From contig NZ_JAMBNZ010000003.1 of NCBI RefSeq assembly GCF_023715365.1, positions 1 to 64,000 of the forward strand: DNA of 64,000 nucleotides, read 5' to 3'. Positions 52,270 to 63,345 of the stretch are shown piece after piece. This DNA is from Georgenia satyanarayanai. GTDB taxonomy: Bacteria; Actinomycetota; Actinomycetes; Actinomycetales; Actinomycetaceae. Each line of letters opens with the position of its first letter. The stretch's first letter is position 1. A model generated the notes under the pieces. The model searched no databases. It saw only the letters and a list, made by a program, of their open reading frames with translations, and was not told where the DNA came from. Position numbers and translations under genes: made by a program.

Positions 52270-54092
52270 TCGTCCTTCCGGAGGTCGAGAATCGTGTTGT
52301 CGATGAGCCGGGTGGTCCCGACCCAGGCGGCGGCGACGAGGAGGATGGGGCCGCTCGCGTCCACGGGCACGGGCTCCATCGTCTCAGGGTCGACGAGCTC
52401 CAGGTAGTCGAGCCGCACGTCCGGCTCGGCGGCCAGACGCTCGCGCGCGGCAGCCAGCACCTGCTCGGCCCCGGCAGCGGCGACCCCGCGGGCCGCGTCG
52501 AGCGCGCCGGAGAGCGCGAGCGCGGCGGCCCGGTCGGTGTCGCCGAGGTAGGCGTTGCGGCTGCTCATCGCCAGGCCGTCGGGCTCGCGGCGGATCGGCA
52601 CGCCGACGACCTCGACGTCGACGTCGAGGTCGCGCACCATCGCCTGGACGAGCGCGAGCTGCTGAGCGTCCTTCTGCCCGAAGAGCGCCACGTGCGGCCT
52701 GGTGAGGTGGAGGAGCTTGAGGACGACGGTGAGGACACCGGCGAAGTGGGTGGGCCGGGTGGCGCCCTCGAGGACGGTCGCGAGCGGGCCCGGCTCCACC
52801 CGCACCCGCGGGTCGCCGTTCGGGTACATCGTCCCGGGGTCCGGGGCGAAGACGACGTCGGCGCCCACGTCGGCCAGCTTGGCGAGGTCCGCCTCGAGGT
52901 CCCGCGGGTAGGCGTCGAGGTCCTCCCCCGGCGCGAACTGGAGCGGGTTGACGAAGATGGTGACGACGACGTGGTCGGCCCGGCGCCGGGCCTCGCGCAC
53001 GAGGTCGAGGTGCCCCTCGTGCAGCGCACCCATCGTCATGACGACGGCGCGCGTCCCGCGCTGCCGGTCGAGCACCTCCCGCAGGTCCGCCCGGGTGCGC
53101 ACGAGCACGGGCGACGGCGCGGGCTCCGCGGCTGCGTCGTCGTCGGCTGCCGGCTGGGCCGGGACGGGGGCCTCGGCGACCGCGTCGAGCAGGAGCTGGG
53201 CGGCGGAGTCGGTGAGGCGGCCCGCCGACCAGGCCCGCTGCGTGGTGACGCGGGCGAGGGTGCGGTAGGCCGTGGGGAGGTCGGCGAGGCCGGAGTCCTC
53301 GGCCGCGACGGCCACGAGGCTGGCCAGGTGCTCGGCGACGGTGCCGGCGTCCCCGCGCAGCACGGGACCCGTGAGTGCGAGCTCGCCGTCGCGCAGGGTG
53401 CCGTCGAGGGCCGCGGTGAGAAGCGGGCCGAGATAGAGCCCCGGCTCGTCGACGCCGGCGCGGCCGAGCACGCGCATCGCCTGGGTCACGAGGGTGACGA
53501 GGTGGTTGGCGCCGTGCGCGAGGGCCGCGTGGTAGAGCGCGCGTGCCGACTCCGGCAGCGCCACGGGCTCGCCGCCGATCTCGACGACGAGCGCCTGGCC
53601 GATCGGCAGCACCGGCGCGGGCGCGGTGACGGCGAAGGGGCAGCCGACGAGCCGGGAGAGGTCGATGCTCGTGCCGGTGAAGGTCATCGCGGGGTGCAGG
53701 GCCACGGGGATCGCTCCTGCGCGCTGCGCGGGCGCGAGGACACCGGTGCCGTAGCGGCCGGCGGTGTGGACGACGATCTGTCCGGCCTGCCAGCCGCCGG
53801 TGTCGGCGATGCCCTGGACGAGACCGGCGAGGGCGTCGTCCGGGACGGTGAGAAGGACGAGCTCGGCGCGCTCGACGATCTCGGGGACCTCGAGCACCGG
53901 GACCCCAGGCAGGAGCGCGTCGACGCGGTCGCGGCTGTCCTCGGACACCGCGCTGGCGCCGACGACGCTGTGCCCGGCGGCCCGCAGCGCGCTGCCGAGG
54001 ACGGCGCCGACGCGGCCCGCGCCGACGACGCCCACGCCGAGTCGTCCCGGTCGGGACGACGGCGGGACGTCTCCAGGCACGCTCGCGGTCAC
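52266..54092 (-). CDS. panC: Fusion of a DUF2520 Rossmann dehydrogenase-like protein and pantothenate synthetase PanC
   Basis: 608 residues in one frame. Residues about 15-310 are a Rossmann_like/DUF2520 unit ([46 protein letters not shown]). After an Ala/Pro/Asp-rich linker (about 312-335), residues about 335-608 are PanC. Its motifs are [16 protein letters not shown] (HIGH-like), [27 protein letters not shown] and MSSRNAYL (KMSKS-like). PanC joins pantoate and beta-alanine. The DUF2520 part resembles ketopantoate reductase or ProC folds. In relatives the two are usually separate neighbours. GTG 54092 is the best start; Shine-Dalgarno is weak. Confidence 0.88.
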   Translation of the reverse strand: MTASVPGDVPPSSRPGRLGVGVVGAGRVGAVLGSALRAAGHSVVGASAVSEDSRDRVDALLPGVPVLEVPEIVERAELVLLTVPDDALAGLVQGIADTGGWQAGQIVVHTAGRYGTGVLAPAQRAGAIPVALHPAMTFTGTSIDLSRLVGCPFAVTAPAPVLPIGQALVVEIGGEPVALPESARALYHAALAHGANHLVTLVTQAMRVLGRAGVDEPGLYLGPLLTAALDGTLRDGELALTGPVLRGDAGTVAEHLASLVAVAAEDSGLADLPTAYRTLARVTTQRAWSAGRLTDSAAQLLLDAVAEAPVPAQPAADDDAAAEPAPSPVLVRTRADLREVLDRQRGTRAVVMTMGALHEGHLDLVREARRRADHVVVTIFVNPLQFAPGEDLDAYPRDLEADLAKLADVGADVVFAPDPGTMYPNGDPRVRVEPGPLATVLEGATRPTHFAGVLTVVLKLLHLTRPHVALFGQKDAQQLALVQAMVRDLDVDVEVVGVPIRREPDGLAMSSRNAYLGDTDRAAALALSGALDAARGVAAAGAEQVLAAARERLAAEPDVRLDYLELVDPETMEPVPVDASGPILLVAAAWVGTTRLIDNTILDLRKDE

Positions 54093-54154
54093 CGCGTCAT
54101 TATCGCCCCGCCCGCCGGCACGGCGCCGGTGACGTCCGACACCGCCGGCCGTTT

Positions 54155-55993
54155 TCAGCGGCCGGTGGGCGGACCCTGGACCGGCGGCCCGGCCGGCGGC
54201 GGCAGCACGTCGTCGCGAGGCGCCGGCGGCTCCGGAGGCGGCAGCACGTCGTCGCGAGGCGCGGTGGCGGGCGGCGGCGGGCTCGGGGGCGCGCCGGCGG
54301 GAGGCGCGGCCTGCACGGGCGGTCCGGCCGGAGGCGCCTGCACCGGCGCACCCGTCGGCGGTGCCGGCACCGGCACACCCGTCGGCGGTCCCTGGACGGG
54401 TTGGCCCACGGGCGGCGCCTGGACGGGCGATCCCGTCGGGGCCACGTGGACCGGGCCGCCCACGGGGGGCGGAGGCACGTCGGCGCCGGGCTGCTGGTCG
54501 ACGCGGCCGACGAGGCCCACGCGGCGCATCCACTCCTCGGGGGACTCTCGGTGGCGGGCGGCGCGGGAGCGCTCGGAGGCCTCCCCGAGGATGGCGAGCG
54601 CCGTCATCTGCTCGAGATGGTGCGCGGTAGTCGCGACCGAGCCGCCCACGGTAGCGGCGACGACGTTGGCGATCCCGACGCGTCGCTCCAGCGGCCCCTG
54701 GCTCAGGGCCAGGGACTGGGTGCGCTCGTGCGGCACGATCGCCAGCGCGCGGTTGAAGCGGCCGGTGCGCATGAGGACGGCGCTCTCGGTGAGCTGGATT
54801 CCGTTGCGCCGCCACGAGAGCGGGTCGAGCCAGCGGGCGCTGCGGGGGCTCGTGGCGAAGCCGGCGGCGTCGCCGGAACCCTCGAGCGCGGCGTCGATGA
54901 CGGCCTGCGGGCCGGGGACGCCGAGGTCGGGCAGGACGAGCCACAGGGCAGTCAGCGCGTCGCCCCGGGAGCCGACGGGCAGGAGCACGGTGCCCGTCGT
55001 CGACTCCATCTGGTTCTCCAGACCCCCGTAGCCCGCGACGTTCACCTCCACGCGCCACCAGCCGCGGCGGCGCCACAGGAGCGGCTGCTTGAGCCCGACC
55101 GTGTGGATGCGCCCCGGCGGGACCGTCTGGGTGCGCTGCTCGAGCAGCCCGTAGCGCAGGCGGATGCCGTCGGCGGAGATCGCGGCACGGAAGTTGAAGC
55201 CGCCGGTGAACCGGCCCCACAGGTAGGTGCCCCAACCGATGAAGCCCGGCAGCGCACCGGCGAGCGGCGCGAAGCTCTCGGCGGCGATCGCCGCGACGAG
55301 AAGGCCGACGAGGACGAGCACCAGCGCGATCATCGAGCCCGAGAGCATGAGCGAGCCGACGAGCCGGCCGGTGGGGACGGTGAGGAGCTCCCGCTCGCCG
55401 TCGGGCCGGGGCGGGGTGACGGCGGGAGCGCCGGCGGGAGCCTGCTGACCGCCCGACGGAGGTGCCGGCGTCGTCGTCGTACCGCGGTCCGCGGCACGGT
55501 CCAGAACCTCTCGACGCAGCCGCTGGGCCTCCTCCTCCTTGAGGAAGGCGAGGACGACCGACGAGCCGGTGCCGCCCGCCGTCTCGATCTTGAGCTGGGC
55601 CAGCCCGAAGAGGCGCGCGAGGAGCGGCTGGACGACGTCCACCGCCTGGATGCGGTTGAGGCGCGCGTGGCGCTGCTGGCGGAAGAGGATGCCGCTGTGG
55701 AGGAAGACGGCGTCGCGCCCGACGGCGTAGCGCATCATCCGCCACGACAGCACCGAGTACACGGTGAGGACGAGGAGGAGCAGGAGGACGGCGCCGCCGC
55801 CGATGAGGAGGACGAGCGTCCAGTTGACGGTGTCGCGGTCCTCCCACACCTCGGCGAGGAGCTGGGTGTTCTGCCAGATCAGCACCGCGAAGAGCGCGAC
55901 GATGACCTTCCACGCGTTGAGGACGGGCGTGACCTTGTGCACCCGCCGCCAGTCGACGTGCTCCTCGGGAGCCGGCTGCTGCTCGGTGCTCAC
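54155..55993 (-). CDS. PH-domain (YdbT-like, bPH2) membrane protein with proline-rich tail
   Basis: 612 residues. Two N-terminal helices (about 28-45, 58-80), a bPH2 domain ([24 protein letters not shown]...), a Thr/Pro linker, two more helices (about 215-260), a second bPH2 domain (about 270-350), then a third copy (about 400-460). The last 110 residues are Pro/Gly/Val-rich with imperfect PVQAPPxG-type repeats and a duplicated PRDDVLPPP. Such proteins are of unknown function. GTG 55993 overlaps the stop of the upstream PH gene (GTGA). Confidence 0.83.
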   Translation of the reverse strand: MSTEQQPAPEEHVDWRRVHKVTPVLNAWKVIVALFAVLIWQNTQLLAEVWEDRDTVNWTLVLLIGGGAVLLLLLVLTVYSVLSWRMMRYAVGRDAVFLHSGILFRQQRHARLNRIQAVDVVQPLLARLFGLAQLKIETAGGTGSSVVLAFLKEEEAQRLRREVLDRAADRGTTTTPAPPSGGQQAPAGAPAVTPPRPDGERELLTVPTGRLVGSLMLSGSMIALVLVLVGLLVAAIAAESFAPLAGALPGFIGWGTYLWGRFTGGFNFRAAISADGIRLRYGLLEQRTQTVPPGRIHTVGLKQPLLWRRRGWWRVEVNVAGYGGLENQMESTTGTVLLPVGSRGDALTALWLVLPDLGVPGPQAVIDAALEGSGDAAGFATSPRSARWLDPLSWRRNGIQLTESAVLMRTGRFNRALAIVPHERTQSLALSQGPLERRVGIANVVAATVGGSVATTAHHLEQMTALAILGEASERSRAARHRESPEEWMRRVGLVGRVDQQPGADVPPPPVGGPVHVAPTGSPVQAPPVGQPVQGPPTGVPVPAPPTGAPVQAPPAGPPVQAAPPAGAPPSPPPPATAPRDDVLPPPEPPAPRDDVLPPPAGPPVQGPPTGR

Positions 55994-56505
55994 AGGCCGG
56001 CCAGCCTCGACTCGCCGCGCTCGCTGAGGCGGTCACGCAGCCGGGAGGCCTCCTCCGGCGGCAGGCCGGGGATCGAGGCGTCGGTCTGCGCCGAGGCCGT
56101 GTGGAGCTGGACCTTGGCGACGTTCGCCCACCGGTCGAGAGGGCCGGCCTGGACGTCGACGTACTGCATACGGCCGTAAGGGACGACGGTGAGCTGGCGG
56201 AAGAGGATGCCCTTGCGGATGAGGAGGTCCTCCTCGCGCTCGGCGTAGCCGACGGAGCGCACCTGACGCGGGACGAGCCAGCCCAGCCATGCGACGAGCA
56301 GGACGAGCACGCCGATCGGGATGGACCACCACCATCCGGGGAAGAGGACGGCGAGGACGATGAGCACGACGAGCGGCAGTCCCAGCCACACCGCCACCGA
56401 GATGAGCCGCACCTTGATGAGGCCGGCCGAGACGGGTGTGAAGATGAGGCCCTCAGGTGCGAACGGGTCGCGCATCGCACCTCGCCGGTCTGGCATGTCG
56501 CTCAT
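55990..56505 (-). CDS. PH-domain (YdbS-like, bPH2) membrane protein
   Basis: 171 residues. Two helices (about 31-55 and 57-75) followed by a bPH2 domain with [34 protein letters not shown] in pieces. It is paired with the larger PH protein downstream, the common YdbS-YdbT arrangement. ATG 56505, GAGAGG upstream. Normally this pair directly follows DUF3180 in the folate cluster; here a foreign gene intervenes. Confidence 0.85.
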   Translation of the reverse strand: MSDMPDRRGAMRDPFAPEGLIFTPVSAGLIKVRLISVAVWLGLPLVVLIVLAVLFPGWWWSIPIGVLVLLVAWLGWLVPRQVRSVGYAEREEDLLIRKGILFRQLTVVPYGRMQYVDVQAGPLDRWANVAKVQLHTASAQTDASIPGLPPEEASRLRDRLSERGESRLAGL

Positions 56506-56561
56506 GGGTGGTCCTCTCGTCGGTCAGCACCGAGAGCCTCCCACACCCTCCCCCCACCCCT

Positions 56562-56623
56562 CGCATATGGGTGAATATCGCGGCCAGTGGTCCTCAGCAG
56601 CAGTAGGACTCCCACATATGCGG
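56562..56623. repeat. CATATG inverted repeat, copy C (diverged)
   Basis: CGCATATGGGTGA (56562-56574) faces ACTCCCACATATGCGG (56608-56623), with a second short stem GTCCT/AGGAC inside. Related to copies A and B by the CGCATATG-GGG arms. It lies 5' of the AbiEi/DUF559 gene; the remaining spacer to 56749 shows nothing else. Confidence 0.65.
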
Positions 56624-56749
56624 GGTTGGTGAGGGCGGTCGGGCTCCGCCGGAGCACGGGTGCTCCACGGGGCACGGGTGGGGCGGCACGGTCCACCGTC
56701 TCCCGTTGAGGCCGGGACTGAGGGCCGACGACGGCGTGAGAGTGCTGCC

Positions 56750-57706
56750 ATGTCCACCGACCCTGTCCCCGCCTCCTTCGCCCGGGCCGCCGAGAAGGAC
56801 TGCGTCACGCCGCTCCTCACCCGTGACGTCGCCGCCCACGGGCTCAGCCCGTCCCTGCTCCGACGCAAGGCCTACCGCCGCGTGTTCCACGGCGTCCACT
56901 TCCCCGTCGACGCGGCCGACGACACGTGGACGCGTGCTCACGCCGCTCTGGCACTCACGGGGCAGGGAGCCGTGGCCAGCTTCACGACGGCGGCACGGCT
57001 GTGGGGTGCCGCGGTTCCCGAGGACGCCGACATCCACGTCAGCGTGGCCACCGCCGCTGAGCGTCATGCGGTGGACGGCATCACCTTCCACGTCGACCAG
57101 GGCCTGGTCCCCGAGCACCACGTCCGCGGCGTCCGGGTGACCTCGCCGGAGCACACGTTCATCGACCTGGCACGACGGCTGAGCCTCGTGGACCTCGTCG
57201 TTGTCGGGGACAGCCTGGTGAGGAACGGCCACACGGCGCCCGAGAAGCTGCGAGCCGCCTGCCTCGCGAGCAGGCGCAAGGGAAGCGTGGCAGCCAGGCG
57301 TGCCAGCATGTACGTCCGGCCCGGGGTCGAGTCCCCGATGGAGACACGCCTGCGCATGCTCGTGGTCCTTGCCGGTCTGCCCGAGCCCGAGCTGCAGATC
57401 GAGATCCGGCTCGAGGACGGCACCGTCGTCTACCGCCTGGACATGGGCTACGTCGCGGCGCTCCTCGGCTTCGAGTACGACGGGCGACACCACGCCGAGG
57501 ACCCAGCGCAGTGGGACCACGACGTCTCCCGGCGCGAGTACCTCGACTCCATCGGCTGGCGCATCATCGTCATCAGGGCGGCAGACATCTACCAGCACCC
57601 CGACCAGACCCTCGCCCGGATCGTGACCGCCATGAAGGCAGCGGGCGCACCCGTCCCGGCTCTGTCGACCACCTGGGCTCGCCACTTCCCCGGCCGCTCC
57701 TCCTGA
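56750..57706 (+). CDS. AbiEi-antitoxin-like/DUF559 protein
   Basis: 318 residues. The N-terminal part (about 15-180) has the AbiEi-type winged-helix pattern: LTRDVAAHGLSPSLLRRKAYRRVFHGVHF, then AALALTGQGAVASFTTAARLWG and VTSPEHTFIDLARRLSLVDLVVVGD. The C-terminal part (about 205-300) is DUF559-like, a Vsr/restriction-nuclease fold: ELQIEIRLEDG, DMGYVAALLGFEYDGRHH, WDHDVSRREYLDSIGWRIIVI. No AbiEii toxin partner is nearby. Such proteins are frequent and multicopy in actinobacteria, function unknown. It stands alone on the plus strand in a minus-strand cluster, bracketed by two CATATG repeats. Confidence 0.8.
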   Translation: MSTDPVPASFARAAEKDCVTPLLTRDVAAHGLSPSLLRRKAYRRVFHGVHFPVDAADDTWTRAHAALALTGQGAVASFTTAARLWGAAVPEDADIHVSVATAAERHAVDGITFHVDQGLVPEHHVRGVRVTSPEHTFIDLARRLSLVDLVVVGDSLVRNGHTAPEKLRAACLASRRKGSVAARRASMYVRPGVESPMETRLRMLVVLAGLPEPELQIEIRLEDGTVVYRLDMGYVAALLGFEYDGRHHAEDPAQWDHDVSRREYLDSIGWRIIVIRAADIYQHPDQTLARIVTAMKAAGAPVPALSTTWARHFPGRSS

Positions 57707-57711
57707 CCTCT

Positions 57712-57774
57712 CCGCATATGCGGGAAAACTGCACGCTGCGCGCCAGAACGGCAGTAATTTTCGCGCATATGCGC
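57712..57774. repeat. CATATG inverted repeat, copy B
   Basis: CCGCATATGCGGGAAAA (57712-57728) faces TTTTCGCGCATATGCGC (57758-57774). Nearly the same arms as copy A but a different centre. Five bases after the DUF559 gene stop and just before a run of G. Confidence 0.8.
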
Positions 57775-57796
57775 GGGGGGGGGGCTGGAGAGGGGG

Positions 57797-58252
57797 CTAG
57801 GCGGGTTCGGGGTCGTCCTCCGGGGGGAGGCGGCACCACTGCTCGACGATCAGGGCCACCACGAGGAGCGCCAGGGCGCCCACGCCCGCGGCGCCGGACC
57901 AGACGGCGTGGTCACGCAGCGCGGGGGCGGAGATGTTGGTCCAGGCGACGGCCACCTGGGCGGCGAAGTAGCCGGTGAAGGCGGCGCCGCACAGCGAGCA
58001 GGCCTTGGCGAACATCGCCACGCGCGCCGCGCGCAGGTGGTCCATGCGGGTGGCGCGCCCCTCGGTGAGGCGGCGCACCGACCGGCCCAGGAGGAGGAGG
58101 ACGACGGCGACGACGGCGAGCACCAGCCACGTCTGCGCCGACACCGGCACGACGGTCCCCGTGCGCGTCTCGAGCACGGTGAGCCCCAGGTAGGAGACCG
58201 CGCCCACGACGACGCCCGTCCCCAGCAGCGTCTGCCAGCTCGTCCGGCGCAT
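57797..58252 (-). CDS. DUF3180 membrane protein
   Basis: 151 residues with four helices (about 9-27, 36-58, 84-102, 118-138) and a short acidic tail. This is DUF3180, conserved after folK in actinobacteria; function unknown. ATG 58252 overlaps the folBK stop (TGATG). Confidence 0.88.
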   Translation of the reverse strand: MRRTSWQTLLGTGVVVGAVSYLGLTVLETRTGTVVPVSAQTWLVLAVVAVVLLLLGRSVRRLTEGRATRMDHLRAARVAMFAKACSLCGAAFTGYFAAQVAVAWTNISAPALRDHAVWSGAAGVGALALLVVALIVEQWCRLPPEDDPEPA

Positions 58253-59124
58253 CAGGCCTCCCACCAGTTCTCGGCCACCCAGTCGACCGGCCCGAGGTCG
58301 GCGGCGAGCTCGGCCACCGGACCGAGCCCGGGCAGCACTGCCTCCGGCTGCACCCGCGCCCACGGCGCGAGCACGAAGGCGCGCTCGTGGGCGCGCGGGT
58401 GCGGGAGGGTGAGGTCGGCGTCCTGCCAGGTGAGGGCGCCGGCCGCGACGAGGTCGAGGTCCAGCGGCCGCGCGCCCCAGCGCTCCCCGCGCACCCGCCC
58501 GTGGCCCAGCTCCAGCCCTTGGCACAGCGCGAGCAGCTCGCGCGGCGGCAGGTCGGTGCGCAGGACGGCGACGGCGTTGAGGTAGTCCGGCTGCGGCCCC
58601 GCACCGGGCAGGGTGAGGGCCTGCGAGCGCAGCAGCGGGGAGACGGCGGCGACCGTCACCCGCGGGTGCTGCGCGAGCTGGGTGAGCGCCGCGGCGAGCG
58701 TGGCCCGCACGTCCCCGAGGTTCGCGCCGAGGGCGACGACGACGTCACGCGCGCCGTCGGCGTCGTCGGCCCGGCGGTGGACGTGGACGGTGACGTCGGC
58801 GAAGGGCACCGGGACCGGTGCCTGCGGCTTGTGGACGGTGACGTCGACGGCGAGCACCCTCGGGTGGGCGAGCACCCGCTCGGCGATGGTCGCCGCGACC
58901 GTCTCGACGAGGTCGACGGGCGGCCCGGCGAGGACGTCGACGACCTCGCGCGCGACCTCGGCGTAGTTGACCGTCCGGGTGAGGTCGTCACCGGCGGCGG
59001 CCGCGCGGGTGTCGAGGTGGAGGACGACGTCGGCACTGAACTCCTGGCCCAGCTCGCGCTCGGCGGCGAGGACGCCGTGCCGGCCTCGGGCACGCAGCCC
59101 CGTCAGCGTGATCCGGTCGGTCAT
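58252..59124 (-). CDS. folK: Bifunctional FolB-FolK: dihydroneopterin aldolase and HPPK
   Basis: 290 residues. FolB part (1-120): ITLTGLRARGRHGVLAAERELGQEF, VNYAEV, and the catalytic Lys in VTVHKPQAPVP. FolK part (about 127-290): VVALGANLGD, PDYLNAVAVL, and the HPPK signature RWGARPLDLDLV with PHPRAHERAFVLAP. It catalyses two successive steps of folate synthesis. The fusion is usual in this phylum. ATG 59124 overlaps the folP stop (ATGA). Confidence 0.95.
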   Translation of the reverse strand: MTDRITLTGLRARGRHGVLAAERELGQEFSADVVLHLDTRAAAAGDDLTRTVNYAEVAREVVDVLAGPPVDLVETVAATIAERVLAHPRVLAVDVTVHKPQAPVPVPFADVTVHVHRRADDADGARDVVVALGANLGDVRATLAAALTQLAQHPRVTVAAVSPLLRSQALTLPGAGPQPDYLNAVAVLRTDLPPRELLALCQGLELGHGRVRGERWGARPLDLDLVAAGALTWQDADLTLPHPRAHERAFVLAPWARVQPEAVLPGLGPVAELAADLGPVDWVAENWWEA

Positions 59125-60008
59125 GACGCCCCCCTCGCGGCCGCGAGCGCGTCGCCCACCCGCACGGCGTCGCGGCTGCCGGGCACCTCGTGGACGCGCA
59201 CGCCCCACGCGCCGGCGGCCGCCGCGAGCGCGGAGACGGCCGCCGTCGCCGCGTCGCGGGCGAGGGGCGGCGCAGGCGTGCCGTCGTCCCCCGCGAGCAG
59301 GGTGCCGAGGAAGCGCTTGCGGGAGGCGCCGACGAGCACGGGGTAGCCGAGCGCCTGGAGCCGGTCGAGGTGGGCGAGGAGCTGCCAGTTGTGCCCGGCG
59401 TCCTTGGCGAAGCCCAGGCCGGGGTCCAGGACGAGCAGCCCAGGGTCCAGGTCCGCGCCCAGCGCCACCTCCACCCGCGCCGCGAGCTCGGTGCAGACCT
59501 CGCTGACGACCTCGTCGTACACGGCGCGCTCGTTCATCGTCGCGGGGTCCCCGCGCCAGTGGCCGAGCACGTACCAGGCGCCGTGGCGGGCGGTGACGGC
59601 GAGGATGTCGGGGTCGGCGAGCCCACCGGAGACGTCGTTGACGACGACGGCGCCCGCCCGCAGGCAGGCCTCGGCCGTCTCGGCGTGAACGGTGTCGACG
59701 CTGACGACGGCGCCGTCGCCGGCCAGCTCGGTGACGACGGGCAGCACGCGGTCGATCTCGGCGGCGGGCGGCACGCGCTCCGAGCCCGGCCTGGTGGACT
59801 CCCCGCCGACGTCGAGGACGTCGGCGCCCTGCGCGAGCAGCTCCCGGGCGCGGCGGAGGGCGGCGTCCGGGCGGTCCCAGCGTCCGCCGTCGGAGAAGGA
59901 GTCGGGCGTGACGTTGACGACGCCCATGACGAGCGTCCGGCCGACCCCCGCGAGGTCGGCGGCACGTGCTCGAGAGCTGCCCACCGGCCCAGGATAGGGG
60001 GCGGCCAC
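59121..60008 (-). CDS. folP: Dihydropteroate synthase FolP
   Basis: 295 residues, TIM barrel. Signatures: VMGVVNVTPDSFSDGG, LDVGGESTRPGS, VSVDTVHAETAEACL, VNDVSGG, GLGFAKD and VGASRKRFLG. It joins p-aminobenzoate to the pterin and is the sulfonamide target. GTG 60008 lies one base after the folE stop. Confidence 0.96.
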   Translation of the reverse strand: MAAPYPGPVGSSRARAADLAGVGRTLVMGVVNVTPDSFSDGGRWDRPDAALRRARELLAQGADVLDVGGESTRPGSERVPPAAEIDRVLPVVTELAGDGAVVSVDTVHAETAEACLRAGAVVVNDVSGGLADPDILAVTARHGAWYVLGHWRGDPATMNERAVYDEVVSEVCTELAARVEVALGADLDPGLLVLDPGLGFAKDAGHNWQLLAHLDRLQALGYPVLVGASRKRFLGTLLAGDDGTPAPPLARDAATAAVSALAAAAGAWGVRVHEVPGSRDAVRVGDALAAARGAS

Positions 60009-60009
60009 G

Positions 60010-60617
60010 TCAGCGGCGGGGCGCGATGAGGCTCATCGCCTCCGCGCGCGTGGCGGCCTGCCGCATCTGGCCACGGACGGCGGAGGTGATCGTCCGGGCG
60101 CCGGGCTTGCGCACCCCGCGCATCGACATGCACAGGTGCTCGCACTCGATGACGACGATGACGCCCTGCGGGTCCAGGTGCGTGACGAGCGCGTCGGCGA
60201 TCTGCGAGGTGAGCCGCTCCTGCACCTGCGGGCGGCGGGCGAAGGTCTCCACGAGCCGCGCGATCTTGCTCAGCCCGGTGACGCGGCCCTGGTGCCCGGG
60301 GATGTACCCCACGTGCGCGACGCCGTGGAAGGGCAGCAGGTGGTGCTCGCAGGTGGAGTACACCTCGATGTCCCGCACGAGGATCATCTCCTCGTGGCCG
60401 AGGTCGAAGGTCGTCGCGAGGACCTCGGCCGGGTCGGTCCGCATCCCGGCGAAGATCTCCTGCAGGGCCCGCGAGACGCGCGCTGGGGTGTCGCGCAGGC
60501 CTTCACGGTCCGGGTCCTCCCCGACGGCGACGAGCAGGTCACGCACCGCCGCCCGGACGCCCTCGGCGTCGTAGGGGCGCACGGCCTGGCCCTCCGGGAG
60601 CGCTGACGCCTCGCCCA

Positions 60618-60618
<1 letters not shown>
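60010..60618 (-). CDS. folE: GTP cyclohydrolase I FolE
   Basis: 202 residues. First step of folate synthesis from GTP. Zinc ligands lie in [13 protein letters not shown] and the second Cys in [15 protein letters not shown]-type and [21 protein letters not shown] blocks are intact, so this is the canonical zinc enzyme. ATG 60618 overlaps the ftsH stop (TGATG). Confidence 0.97.
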
Positions 60619-62639
<2,021 letters not shown>

Positions 62640-62780
62640 CGGTGGCGGCGCGACGGCCGGGTCCCTCCTGCTCGATCGATCATCGTTTGACGTTACACGT
62701 AGGGTCCGCGCAGGCAGGTGCGTGTTCGCCCAGGGCAGGACGGCCGTCCGGCCGGTGCCGGGCGGCGGCGCACGGGACGC

Positions 62781-63335
62781 TCAGCCGTTGTAGACGTGGG
62801 GGGCCAGCGTGCCGACAAAGGGTAGGTGGCGGTACTTCTCGGCGAAGTCCAGGCCGTAGCCGATGACGAACTCCGGCGGGATGTCGAAGCCGACGTAGCG
62901 CACGTCGACCTCGACCTTGGCGGCCTCCGGCTTGCGCAGCATGGTGGCGATCTCCACGGACGCCGGGCCGCGGCTGCGGAGGTTCGACACGAGCCAGGAG
63001 AGCGTGAGCCCGGAGTCGATGATGTCCTCGACGATGAGCACGTGGCGCCCGTGCAGGTCGGTGTCGAGGTCCTTGAGGATGCGCACCACGCCGGAGGACT
63101 TGGTGCCCGACCCGTAGGACGACACCGCCATCCAGTCCATCTCGATGTTGGCGTGCAGGCGGCGGGAGAGGTCGGCCATCACCATGACGGCCCCGCGGAG
63201 CACCCCGACGAGCAGGAGGTCCTTGCCGGCGTAGTCGGCGTCGATCTCGGCGGCCATCTCGTCGAGCCGGGCCTCGATCTGCTCCTTGGACAGCAAAACC
63301 TTCTCGAGGTCGTCTCCCATGTCGCTGGCGTCCAT
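62781..63335 (-). CDS. hpt: Hypoxanthine phosphoribosyltransferase
   Basis: 184 residues. PRPP-binding motif VLIVEDIIDSGLTL, the N-terminal LLLVGVLRGAVMVMADL loop, and SSYGSGTKSSGVV, all typical of bacterial HPRT. It salvages hypoxanthine and guanine. ATG 63335 is preferred (GAGGGAG just upstream); GTG 63353 would overlap tilS by 8 nt. Linked to tilS and ftsH as in most actinobacteria and firmicutes. Confidence 0.94.
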   Translation of the reverse strand: MDASDMGDDLEKVLLSKEQIEARLDEMAAEIDADYAGKDLLLVGVLRGAVMVMADLSRRLHANIEMDWMAVSSYGSGTKSSGVVRILKDLDTDLHGRHVLIVEDIIDSGLTLSWLVSNLRSRGPASVEIATMLRKPEAAKVEVDVRYVGFDIPPEFVIGYGLDFAEKYRHLPFVGTLAPHVYNG

Positions 63336-63345
63336 GCGCACTCCC

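Noticed and set aside
54093-56480. N-terminal extension making the DUF2520-PanC frame about 1400 codons
   Set aside because: The extension runs across two PH-domain genes in another frame and contains Arg/Pro-rich shadow sequence.
58252-59124. FolB-FolK fusion as a novelty
   Set aside because: This fusion is common in actinobacteria and other bacteria.
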